From Candidatus Kerfeldbacteria bacterium (GTDB lineage Bacteria; Patescibacteriota; Patescibacteriia; SBBC01): a stretch of 38,282 nucleotides of DNA. How positions within the stretch are numbered: position 1 is the first letter of the stretch; the number at the start of each line of letters is the position of its first letter. The stretch spans positions 1 through 38,282 of the forward strand of contig JACQPY010000010.1 of NCBI GenBank assembly GCA_016207275.1. Reading direction: 5' to 3'. Under the pieces are notes generated by a model. The model saw only the letters and a program-made list of their open reading frames with translations. It did not search any database and was not told the DNA's origin. Shown here one piece after another: positions 30,917 through 38,259 of the stretch. Both the position numbers and the translations under genes were made by a program.

Positions 30917-31130
30917 AGAAAAATTTTATTGATAATTAACAGCCGAACTTATCGTCTTTTAAAAATTTTGTCAAAGATGCCGCGTTTTTGGCTAACATTA
31001 AATAATAACTAAAAATAACCTGTGGGGCCGCTTGGTTGTGAACTTATGGTCTGTGGAAAACCTTTCTAAACGCAAAAAAAGACGAAAAGGTTAAAATTAG
31101 CCATTTCCGCAAGTTCGAATCTCTTTACCG
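30917..31130. other. AT-rich intergenic region before a composition break
   Basis: Rich in A/T runs, unlike either side. It holds the parB promoter and TGTGGAAAA (about 31052), close to a reverse DnaA box. At about 31,110-31,140 the sequence changes to GC-rich DNA of different character. I see no gene here. Confidence 0.5.
30946..30974 (-). promoter_or_regulatory. probable promoter of the parB-recombinase pair
   Basis: On the - strand TTGACA (30974-30969), 17-bp spacer, TAAGTT (30951-30946). The -35 is perfect and the -10 weak. Confidence 0.6.
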
Positions 31131-31134
31131 TGTT

Positions 31135-31660
31135 TCATCGGGAGACGGCTTTCCCGCCTCGCTCTCGAAGCATCTGCAAGCCTGTCATCGTCGGTCCCTC
31201 TGGCACTGGCCGGCTGGGCAACTTCATTGATTGGGGTTCTGTCGTCGGGTGCGACACTGGGGACCGAATGGCTGAGCGCGCACGGGCTCTCGCCATTCCC
31301 TGTCGCGTACGCCTCGCCACCTCGGTGAAGGCGTTGAAGAGCGACCAGGCCGTGCGGGGCCTGAACTCCTCGTGTCGTGGCTCGTCCCAAGCCTCGATGA
31401 CCTTGGGGAGCCGAGATGCGGGCAGGACATTGGCCTTCACCGCCTCGACCATGAGGTGATGCGCGTACGCCGGTGGCAGCTCGCGGACCTTCATGGCCGC
31501 GATCTCGTCGTCGATCCGCTCCCGCATGGACTGCGACAGCATCCGGTAGATGAGGTCGGGCACGTCACCGAAGACGTGGGTGGCGTCCTTTGAGCTCATC
31601 TTGAGCTCCCCGCTGAACGCGAGGTTGTCGTAGCGGAAGACGCGCGCCCCCGAAGTGCCA
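31135..31660 (-). pseudogene. 5'-truncated DUF932 gene
   Basis: The frame reads back from about 31660 as VFRYDNLAFSGELKMSSKDATHVFGDVPDLIYRMLSQ..., continues MKVRELPPAYAHHLMVEAVKANVLPASRLPKVIEAWDEPRHEEFRPRTAWSLFNAFTEV and ends in a natural-looking basic tail (LQMLRERGGKAVSR). It matches the centre of the DUF932 protein at 33153-33947 closely but lacks its first 110 or so residues. DUF932 proteins occur on plasmids and phages and have no settled function. The best in-frame ATG is at 31599, but that would leave only a fragment. Confidence 0.7.
31346..31655. repeat. DUF932 coding repeat, copy 1
   Basis: About 310 bp, near-identical over long stretches to 33328-33640 (for example GGGGAGCCGAGATGCGGGC). 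Copy 2 has a 6-bp insertion. The identity starts abruptly at the CAGG(C/G)CGTGCGGGG... edge. Confidence 0.8.
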
Positions 31661-32111
31661 GGTTCTTGACGGAACTCGGCTGGCCCGCTACCGTAGGTAC
31701 TGGGGTGTAGCTTCCCTCCAAAGTCCCAAAATCGCGCAGTTCTGCTTGGAGCTCAGCGATTCTTACAAGAGCACGTCCCCGTCCAGCTCGTTTCCATCGG
31801 TTCTTCCCTTATCGGCTCCCTGCAGTCCACGCGGAACCCGCCGATAACCAAGCAGCGGACGGGGATCGCCACCCGGTTCGAGCGTCCATTGCCGCTCGCC
31901 CACGGGTCTAGTCTCAGCGACCCCGTCCTTTTTGTTGTCTCCCAACAAAATAGCACACGGCGTGATCGGCCACGATTTTCCTTTCATTTGCCGCCGATAT
32001 CCGGCGCTCTAACCCGTGAGACTAGGACTAGGAGGAACGCTGGGGCTTCCAACCCCGGCGACAGCCAGGGAGGGCAAGCTTGGCCGACGTACCAGTAGGG
32101 TGGGCCTTGCA
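31661..32111. other. intergenic, no gene recognised
   Basis: No reading frame here looks real. ACGGGT/CTAGTCTC (31902-31915) and ACCCGT/GAGACTAG (32012-32025) are reverse complements with their halves swapped, around a mildly AT-rich stretch (31922-31990) that probably holds the promoter for the next genes. AGGAGG occurs at about 32029 without a good start after it. Confidence 0.35.
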
Positions 32112-32471
32112 ATGGAGCCCGAATTCCTGCGGGGAATGTCCGATGTCGAGTTGGTCGCAATCGTCGGGGGCAACTACCCCCCCGAACTACGCAAGAGAGT
32201 CGAGGAAGGTGAGCTCCACAGCGAGACCGTACGAGGAGCGGCATTCCACATGCTCATCACACAGTTCACCTACCAAGTTCAAGGATCGCGGGCACGCGGC
32301 ATGACGCTCTTTGATGCCATCGACCAGAGGGTTCGACAGCGGCTCAGCGTCTTCCCGAAGCTCTACGTGGACCCGCACACCCACGAGATGACGCGCGGAG
32401 ACGCGCTCCTCGACCTCTATGAAGCCCTTCGCGACGGCAGGATCACTTGGCCGCCGCAACTGAAGCAGTAA
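32112..32471 (+). CDS. hypothetical protein
   Basis: 119 residues from ATG 32112 (MEPEFLRGMSDVELVAIVGG). Acidic, soluble and helical, with ELRKRVEEGELHSETVRGAAFHMLITQFTYQV and LYVDPHTHEMTRGDALLDLYEALRDGRI. It lies 37 bp before a sigma-like gene on the same strand. I do not recognise it. Codon use is strongly G/C-ending, unlike the left part of the window. Confidence 0.55.
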   Translation: MEPEFLRGMSDVELVAIVGGNYPPELRKRVEEGELHSETVRGAAFHMLITQFTYQVQGSRARGMTLFDAIDQRVRQRLSVFPKLYVDPHTHEMTRGDALLDLYEALRDGRITWPPQLKQ

Positions 32472-32508
32472 CCCTGAGCCGATCACGGGCATCGCTCGGA
32501 ACGAAACG

Positions 32509-33051
32509 ATGACGACTCGAAAGACCTACGCCGGCAACCAGGAGCTCGGTGACGCCATGATCGGACGGGCCTATCTGGCCATCGAGCACTCGCTCCTCGA
32601 CAGCGTCCGTTCGCAGCGCCGATATGAGGCCCACGTTACGAGGTCCCTCGATGCGGACCCCGACCCAATTGCACCTCTGCCCCCGCCCCCATTCGCTCTG
32701 CCCGAGAATGAGAGGCGCTTCGAGGACGACGATTGGATGGCCTTCCTAAAGCCGTGGTTCGAGCGCGCAATGAACGATCTCTCGACCGTACATCGCACGC
32801 TGTTCGAGCTCAGGCTGCGTGACAATCTCTCGTTCCCCGAGATGCTTGCACTCTTGCCGGAACAGCAGCGTCCGAAGGGGAGGTCGCCAGAGAATACGCT
32901 GCGCAGTCGATACGAGGCCGCACTTCGGGAGTTTCGGTCAAACCTCCGACAGCACTTGAGCAAAGACATCGCGCTGCGCCGCATACCGTCAGATGAAGCA
33001 GAAACGTTGGAGGCGTTGCTTCATCAGTTGAAGTTGTCCACTGATCGCTGA
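32509..33051 (+). CDS. sigma-70-like protein
   Basis: 180 residues. The C-terminal half has LSTVHRTLFELRLRDNLSFPEMLALLPEQ, then ENTLRSRYEAALREFRSNL, matching the layout of sigma-70 region 4 (a helix, then a helix-turn-helix). The N-terminal half (IGRAYLAIEHSLLDSVRSQRRYEAHV) could be a degenerate region 2, separated by a proline-rich linker (PLPPPPF). It may be an ECF-like sigma factor or a DNA-binding regulator of the accessory region. A promoter-recognition role is inferred only. Confidence 0.5.
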   Translation: MTTRKTYAGNQELGDAMIGRAYLAIEHSLLDSVRSQRRYEAHVTRSLDADPDPIAPLPPPPFALPENERRFEDDDWMAFLKPWFERAMNDLSTVHRTLFELRLRDNLSFPEMLALLPEQQRPKGRSPENTLRSRYEAALREFRSNLRQHLSKDIALRRIPSDEAETLEALLHQLKLSTDR

Positions 33052-33109
33052 GGGTTCCGGGGCTACCCGCCCCAGGCAGTGAGCGATCGTAACAGAGAGG
33101 AGTATCGTC

Positions 33110-33187
33110 ATGTCGAGCTTCCGTTTCTTCTTCAACTTCGTGGTTGCATTCTTCAAGAGGGCGTTTGGCTTCGCGGGACGCGCCTAG
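33110..33187 (+). CDS. 25-residue phenylalanine-rich peptide
   Basis: MSSFRFFFNFVVAFFKRAFGFAGRA, translated from ATG 33110 and preceded by a strong ribosome site (AGAGAGGAG, 7-9 nt upstream). Seven or more phenylalanines and four basic residues make an amphipathic, membrane-active-looking peptide. It follows the sigma-like gene by 58 bp on the same strand and overlaps the end of the opposite DUF932 frame. It could be a toxin-like peptide, a leader peptide or chance. Confidence 0.4.
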   Translation: MSSFRFFFNFVVAFFKRAFGFAGRA

Positions 33188-33947
33188 CTCTCCCGTGGAC
33201 CCCGCCGACTGCCACGCCGCACAGAACCCCAACAACCACCGAGTCCACATGCTCAGGAGCGACGACCATGACCAGACGCAGGAAGCCAAGCTCCCCCTTC
33301 CCCCGCCCGCTCAGCGGGCGGGTCGCCCAGGCGGTGCGGGGAACGAACTCCTCGTGCCGCGGCTCTTCCCACGCCTCGATCACCTTGGGGAGCCGAGATG
33401 CGGGCAGGACGTCGGCCTTGACCGCCTCGACCATCAGGTGGTGCGCGTGCGCCGGCGGCAGCTCGCGGACCTTCATGGCCGCGATCTCGCCGTCGATCCG
33501 CGCCCGCATGGACGAAACCTGCGAGAGCATCCGGTAGATGAGGTCCGGCAGGTCGCGGAAGACGTGGACCGTGTGCTTGCGGTGCATCGTCACCTCACCG
33601 GAGAAGGCGAGGTTGTCGCAGACGAAGGTGCGTGTCCCGGCCACGAGCCCGACCGAGAGCGAGCGGTCGTAGGAGTTCCGCAGGCCGATGGCGAGGGCGT
33701 AGTCGTCCGCCGCCTTGCCGTTGGTGCAGGTCAGGACGCCGAACATCTGGGCTCCCTCCCGCGCCAGAGCGAAGGCCGAGGTCTGCACCTTGAGGCCGAA
33801 CCTGGGCACATGGAGCTCGACCTCCTCGAGAAAGCGGCCGTACGGCACCGGGTGGTAGGACTCGGTGACCTCGGGAACGGGGACTGAGGCGAGGTCGGCC
33901 TTGCTGGCCTCCCAGCCGCCGCGGTGAATGACGAGCGTTCTGGACAT
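33153..33947 (-). CDS. DUF932 family protein, 3' end replaced
   Basis: 264 residues. Shine-Dalgarno GGAGAGGA precedes the start MSRTLVIHRGGWEASKADLASVPVPEVTESYHPVPYGRFL. The family core runs AFALAREGAQMFGVLTCTNGKAADDYALAIGLRNSYDRSLSVGLVAG, CDNLAFSGEVTMHRKHTVHV and LPASRLPKVIEAWEEPRHEEF. After RTAW (about 33330) homology with the other copy stops, and a tail of different character (GRGKGELGFLRLVMVVAPEHVD) reads through to 33153. The natural C-terminus has probably been lost by a rearrangement. A short - strand frame ending ...RARKVI (stop 33969) lies just upstream and may be the end of another gene. Confidence 0.75.
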   Translation of the reverse strand: MSRTLVIHRGGWEASKADLASVPVPEVTESYHPVPYGRFLEEVELHVPRFGLKVQTSAFALAREGAQMFGVLTCTNGKAADDYALAIGLRNSYDRSLSVGLVAGTRTFVCDNLAFSGEVTMHRKHTVHVFRDLPDLIYRMLSQVSSMRARIDGEIAAMKVRELPPAHAHHLMVEAVKADVLPASRLPKVIEAWEEPRHEEFVPRTAWATRPLSGRGKGELGFLRLVMVVAPEHVDSVVVGVLCGVAVGGVHGRARRVPRSQTPS

Positions 33948-33968
33948 CTCTGGATTCCTCTCCGGGGG

Positions 33969-34758
33969 CTAGATGACCTTGCGGGCGCGCAGTGAGACCA
34001 CCCCGCGCTCGGCCACGATGGTGGGCGACTGTAGACGACGTTCGAACCTGGCTCCTCGAGAAAGCCCAAGGATTCTGGTTACCGAGGCTCGATGGCGCGC
34101 TCACGGAGGATACTATGCCACGAGACGCTGAAGCTGCATAGAGGGGTGGAGGCGCGAGACCCAACGACCCGCCCCTTACGCCGCTTCGTCTTCTTCCTCG
34201 AAGAACCGATCAGCCGCGTAGAGATCGTAGTACAGCGACTCGACGGCGCTTCGACACTGCCTACTGGGAGGACCGCCAGGTGAGCTGGGACGCCTATGTC
34301 GAGGTGCTGCGGCAACCGCTATGTAGACGGCCATGCAAATCCGCGTGATTCTGACGCGAGGGTCGCCAGCACGACTTGCCCTTCCCCCGGGTCACCCTTC
34401 GAGCCGAAGGCGCTTCAACCTGTGCCCAGGGCGCTCTGCATGCGATCACAGGGACGCGCTGGTCGGCAACGAAGCCAGAGTCGCGCGAGTCGAGGATTCG
34501 CCTGCCGTGACTTTCCTGCGGATCGCTGTCTGGCCATGGCTCCGATCATCCTCCTTTGCCTCCCGACGACGCGGCTCATCCGCGTACGTTCGGGCGGGCA
34601 GGCTATCGGAGCCCGGCTCGGTCAACCGGCAAGAATTTTCGGAACCCGCACCCTTCACCGATTCCCCGGCCGTCTGACGCTGCCTGAGGTCCCCGGAGAG
34701 CGTGCCGCTGAGGTTGTCGGCGATCCACTGGGCCGCGTCGGGACCGATGGCGGCACCA
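33969..34758. other. intergenic or decayed region, nothing recognised
   Basis: Several overlapping frames exist but none has a ribosome site, plausible composition and a known pattern. The - strand frame from about 34080 to 33969 (LSRGARFERRLQSPTIVAERGVVSLRARKVI) could be a gene remnant. Confidence 0.3.
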
Positions 34759-35262
34759 CTACAACTCCACTAGCTCTAAGGTCCGCTTAACTTCATCAAT
34801 GATCTGTCGCTCTTTAGCCGCGGAAGCTCTTGTTTCGCCTTCGAGGCGCGTTAGCGCGGTCTCGAGATCGCCTCTTAGTGCAGTACCGAACGCCCTCGAT
34901 GCCTCTGCGATCGCCTTCGCTGCGGCTTCCCGGGTCTCGAAGCGGTATTGCACTGCAATCTCCGCGGTGGTGCGGTTTTTCTCGTAAACGCTGAGCAGCA
35001 GTGCGCGCTGGCGGTGGTCGAGTTTTAGCAAGGCTTGATGGAGGAGACCAGTAAGGTGACCTATGGCCAGGTCCACGGCTCGCTCTTCGCGCCAGCTTTT
35101 CCACGAGCCCCACGCAAAGAGGAGCGTCGACGCGCCGAGAAACAAGGCCGGCGTCACGACGCTACTTCTCCTGCCAGAGCTGATTGGCAGCCAAGCGGCA
35201 ACAAGCCCTAGACCAAGCAGGAGGGCTGGAAGTAGGCGGGCGTGCCGGTTAAGGATTCTCAC
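34759..35262 (-). CDS. membrane protein with sigma-region-4-like C-terminal helix-turn-helix
   Basis: 167 residues from GTG 35262, chosen because it overlaps the preceding stop by 14 bp; the frame is open to 35313. Two hydrophobic segments (ALLLGLGLVAAWLPI and VVTPALFLGASTLLFAW) are followed by a soluble part. That part reads LLHQALLKLDHRQRALLLSVYEKNRTTAEIAVQYRFETREAAAKAIAEASRAF, which has the spacing of a sigma-70 region 4 or LuxR-type helix-turn-helix. A charged helical tail follows. A membrane-tethered regulator is possible. I know no family for it. Confidence 0.5.
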   Translation of the reverse strand: MRILNRHARLLPALLLGLGLVAAWLPISSGRRSSVVTPALFLGASTLLFAWGSWKSWREERAVDLAIGHLTGLLHQALLKLDHRQRALLLSVYEKNRTTAEIAVQYRFETREAAAKAIAEASRAFGTALRGDLETALTRLEGETRASAAKERQIIDEVKRTLELVEL

Positions 35263-35545
35263 GGCGGAAAACGCGGCCACCAAAGTCAAGCAGGTACCCC
35301 CATCCGAAGCCACCTAGTAGAGCACTGGGGGCTGTGCACGGGTCTCCGAGGACCCATGCCACCACACCTCCGACTCCCGCATATACAGCATAGGTCACCA
35401 GCGCCACCCTCGGGGTGCGCCGCCATGAGGGATACAGCACCAGTTCAAGGATTTCGACTCGGGCCCGGCGAGCGCCGAGACGCACCCCTGCTCCAAAGAT
35501 TGACCACAAGGCGAGCGCCAACGGTCCCAGTGGCTCGTGTGTCAT
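35249..35545 (-). CDS. small membrane protein, unknown function
   Basis: 98 residues (MTHEPLGPLALALWSIFGAGV...). Two hydrophobic parts (about 6-18, and 46-64 with AVYAGVGGVVAWVLG), a basic middle (RLGARRARVEILELVLYPSWRRTPR) and a glycine-rich end (GGFGWGYLLDFGGRVF). Its stop overlaps the start of the next gene by 14 bp, so the pair is translationally coupled and may form a membrane complex. No family recognised. Confidence 0.45.
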   Translation of the reverse strand: MTHEPLGPLALALWSIFGAGVRLGARRARVEILELVLYPSWRRTPRVALVTYAVYAGVGGVVAWVLGDPCTAPSALLGGFGWGYLLDFGGRVFRRENP

Positions 35546-35590
35546 TCCCACAGGATATCAGAAACCGCCGCAGCCATGCCACGAGAGAAG

Positions 35591-35600
35591 AAGGGTCTTC
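35591..35600. repeat. IS target-site duplication, left
   Basis: AAGGGTCTTC, identical to 37636-37645, each directly abutting an IS end. Ten bp fits the 8-10 bp typical of ISAs1 elements. Confidence 0.85.
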
Positions 35601-37635
35601 CAGGTCCCCGTCAAAGTCGTGATGGGTCTGGGCGGGGTGGTCGACCGGGTGCGTTCGCCGGTGGTCTTCGGGGTGGTACTGTGGCCAGATCTTGGCCGAT
35701 GGGCGCTCGGAGGCGGCCTCGGGAGCATGGCTCCGCCCGGGGGAAGGCGGGTGAGGTGTCCGGTGCGACGCGCGGTGACGCTTACAGGCCGAGCGCGTTC
35801 AGTGCCAAGCGCGGTCGCTGGGCGAAGTGGCGCAGGCCCCGCGGCACCGACGCAAACCCGAGCAGGCGCAGGATCGCGATCGCCAGGTTACGCAGGATCG
35901 CCATCATCCGCGGTCCCTGGCCGGTGCGGACCTGGCTGCGGTCCTCGTCGAAGGTCACGTCGCGCACCCAGTGGCTGCGGTTCTCGATTGACCAGTGGCC
36001 GCGGACCAGCTCCAGCAGTCGCTGCGGTGAGGCCTGCTGCGGGCTCAGGCTGGTGATGATCGTCGCGTCGTCGTGCCGGACCTTGCCGGTGTGGGTCTCG
36101 GTGGTGAGGCGCTCGATGTGACCCACCTGGCCGCAGTGGGGAAGTCCAGGTAGCCATTGAGTTCGGTGGAGGTCCAGATGCGACGGGTCTCCAGCCGGCC
36201 GTGGCCCTTCTCGACGGTTTCATGCTGAGGGGGGAAAAGCCCGCTGCTCGTCGAACAGGGTGTCGATGTCCTGTTTGAGCTGCGGCTGGTTGTCCTTGAC
36301 CGTGAAGCAGTAGTGCGCCTGCTTGTCCTCCACCAGGTAGCGTGCCAGCTCCTGCTGGGTGTGCAGGGCATCCGCCGTGACGCAGGTGCCTGCCAGCGGC
36401 ACTGGCCGCAACAACTCGGGGGCGACCGGGATCTCGTTGGTCTTCTGGTCCACCTCGCGCTGGGCGATGGTGATGCCCGAGGACTGCACCACCAGCGACA
36501 GCAGTTGGACCTGGCTGCGATCCTGACGCCGGGCGCCGCGCAGCGTCTTGCCATCCAGCGCCACCGCGTCGCCCTCCCGCAGGCTGAGTCCGGTCAGCCA
36601 CGGGCCGACGATCGCATCCACCGCCGCGGCGTCGATCCGCTGCAGGAAACGACGCAGCGTCGGCTCGCTGGGTGGCTCGAACCGGCCGGTGCGCGGATGG
36701 CGCCGGCAGCGCAGACGTTCGCGTTCCGCCGGGGTGCATTGTCGCGCCCACTGCGCCATCGCCTCCAGGCTGCGCGCGCCGCACACCGTCGCCAGCACCG
36801 CGATCGCGAGCAGGCTCAGCTTGCGGTGCCGCATCCCCCGGCGCTGCCGCGGATCGGGAACCTGGCGCAACGCCTCGAACAGCGACCTTAGGGCCTTCTC
36901 ATTCAGTTTCATCTTCGCCACCCTCCGGGTTGGTGGGGGATCGGGGCGGGGATCCCCCAGCACCGCGCGCGCCCCCGGCCTGAGCTCGCGCACCAGCACC
37001 TGCTTGGGCCGCCCGTGGTGCTTCCACCCGCTGCGGCACCGTGCGAACCCGCGCGTCGCCCCCAACGGCTGCCAGCCGGCCGCCCGGTAACAGGTGCCCG
37101 CATACCGCGCCGGATCGACGAACGTCTCCGCCAGCACAATCGGGTGCCCCCACACCCGCTCCCAGTCGGCCGACAGGCGGCGGGTACACAACCCCAACAC
37201 CCGCGACGCCAGGTTGGGCACCCTCACCCCGGGCAGGATCAGAAAGCGCACGTTGTTGGCCACCAGCGGTAAGCGCTGCCAGGCCACCGTCGGATGCCAG
37301 CCGATCCACGCATCGCGCGCCCGGCACTTGAACGCCGCCGCGGCCCACACCAGCAGCGCCAGCCAACCACCGTCCGCCTCGGCCACGTAGGCCAACGACT
37401 CCCCGACCACCCCACGGAATCCCAGATAATGGTGCGCGCGCAGCAGCGCCTGGAACGGTGCCACCTCGCGACGTTCGCGGGGCCGCACCGTCACCCGGCG
37501 CAGCACGTCGAACACGGGCAGCGAGCAGGCCTCGGGCATCAGGCTCAAGAGATAGCAGGGTCAGGGCAGAATGTCCAGACCTCGGCTCAAGGCCCCGGGT
37601 CCAAACGCACTACCGACCACAATGACGGAGCCCTG
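35601..37635 (-). mobile_element. ISAs1-like insertion sequence, 2,035 bp, with DUF4338 fusion
   Basis: Imperfect 20-bp terminal inverted repeats: CAGGTCCCCGTCAAAGTCGT (35601-35620), and the reverse complement of 37616-37635, CAGGGCTCCGTCATTGTGGT; 15 of 20 match. A 10-bp target duplication flanks it. One gene (35782-37548, - strand) fills it. The left end leaves about 160 bp non-coding. Joining the flanks after removal gives an open frame (MPREKKGLPGIVWVDSCGEN...), so a small gene may have been interrupted. Confidence 0.88.
35782..37548 (-). pseudogene. DUF4338 (DruA-like) - DDE transposase fusion, two frameshifts
   Basis: The N-terminal 200 residues are DUF4338: FQALLRAHHYLGFRGVVGESLAYVA, then WLPLV-like RLPLVANNVRFLILPGVRVPNLASRVLG, and HPIVLAETFVDPARYAGTCYRAAGW. 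An ISAs1 transposase follows from MKLNEKALRSLFEALRQVPDPRQRRG (ATG 36912), with VALDGKTLRGA (first Asp), VTADALHTQ (second Asp) and, in the last frame, RGHWSIENRSHWVRDVTFDED (Glu). The frame shifts at a C-run near 36226-36231 (one C too many) and again near 36134-36140 (one C too few). So the last residues of the first frame are FPPSA, whereas the natural reading is FPPQHETVEKGHGRLETR. Total length is conserved. DruA is a component of Druantia defence; here it is part of an IS. Confidence 0.85.
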
Positions 37636-37645
37636 AAGGGTCTTC
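37636..37645. repeat. IS target-site duplication, right
   Basis: AAGGGTCTTC, the partner of 35591-35600. Confidence 0.85.
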
Positions 37646-37875
37646 CGGGAATCGTGTGGGTGGATTCATGCGGTGAAAACGAGCCAAGCGGCGGTCGCTG
37701 GGCGTCCTGAGCCCGTCCTGCCTGCGTCCGGCGCTCTCATGCTTGACTCCGGCCAACGGCAACGGCTCCCTTTGAGGGAAAGTCCATTCCGACCCGCAGT
37801 TGACGCCTGCAGGGGCGCTTCACGGCCCGGAACAGCCCGTGATTCCAGCCACACCAAAGCCGGAAGCCCCGAGAA
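37646..37875. other. intergenic, no gene recognised
   Basis: GC-rich DNA with no convincing frame apart from the possible 3' part of the IS-interrupted small frame (ends about 37710). An A-rich purine tract (37871-37889) serves the terminator described next. Confidence 0.35.
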
Positions 37876-37924
37876 GAAAAAGAAAGAAACGCCAGCCCTG
37901 GCCTTCAGTGTGCCCGGGCTGGCG
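37876..37924 (-). terminator. rho-independent terminator for the 72-residue gene
   Basis: On the - strand CGCCAGCCC (37924-37916) pairs with GGGCTGGCG (37898-37890) and is followed by TTTCTTTCTTTTT. It lies 36 bp beyond the stop at 37961. Confidence 0.82.
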
Positions 37925-37960
37925 TGGTGACTGAGCTGCCGCCGTTGACCCGGCGGTTCC

Positions 37961-38179
37961 TCAGCGTGGGCTCTTCGAGCTCCTCTTCGAGTACAGCCTC
38001 GAGAGCATCCGGTGGACCAACCCACCGTCAATGCCCCTCTCTCGCGCAGGACCGGCGGCGATCCCCCCGTAGAGCTTCGAGAGTACGCGGTGGATGAAAT
38101 CCTCGTTGACCGCCTCTTCCGACACGTCCTCTGCGGGATGCGGCTCGATCCCGGCCAGGTTCTTCAGCTCGTTGTTCAT
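37961..38179 (-). CDS. small protein with an internal repeat, unknown function
   Basis: 72 residues from ATG 38179, preceded by a strong ribosome site (GGGAGGCAAG). It begins MNNELKNLAGIEPHPAEDVSEEAV. Two related motifs follow: DFIHRVLSKLYGG and GLVHRMLSRLYSK, both of the form [IV]HR[VM]LS[KR]LY, separated by 17 residues of GIAAGPARERGIDGG type, then a basic tail KRSSKSPR. It is framed by terminators on both sides, so it is a single-gene unit expressed by itself. The form (acidic leader, repeated core, small size) recalls a modified-peptide precursor, but no maturation gene is seen. Confidence 0.6.
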   Translation of the reverse strand: MNNELKNLAGIEPHPAEDVSEEAVNEDFIHRVLSKLYGGIAAGPARERGIDGGLVHRMLSRLYSKRSSKSPR

Positions 38180-38224
38180 CGTCTTGCCTCCCTTTCGACC
38201 CTCTCTGAATTGTGCACGGCACAC

Positions 38225-38259
38225 AAAAACCCGAACCGCCCTTGCGGGAGGTTCGGGTT
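38225..38259 (-). terminator. rho-independent terminator of a gene beyond the window
   Basis: On the - strand AACCCGAACC (38259-38250) pairs with GGTTCGGGTT (38237-38228) and TTTTGTGTG follows. It ends a transcript entering from the right. Confidence 0.8.

Noticed and set aside
31112-31120. GTTCGAATC as part of a tRNA attachment site
   Set aside because: The flanking bases do not form a T-stem (GCAAG against CTCTT) and no acceptor or CCA follows.
34296-34790. 164-residue + strand frame
   Set aside because: Overlaps other open frames in GC-rich DNA, has no ribosome site and no known pattern.
37041-37390. + strand frames opposite the IS gene
   Set aside because: Arg/Pro-rich shadows of the transposase gene.
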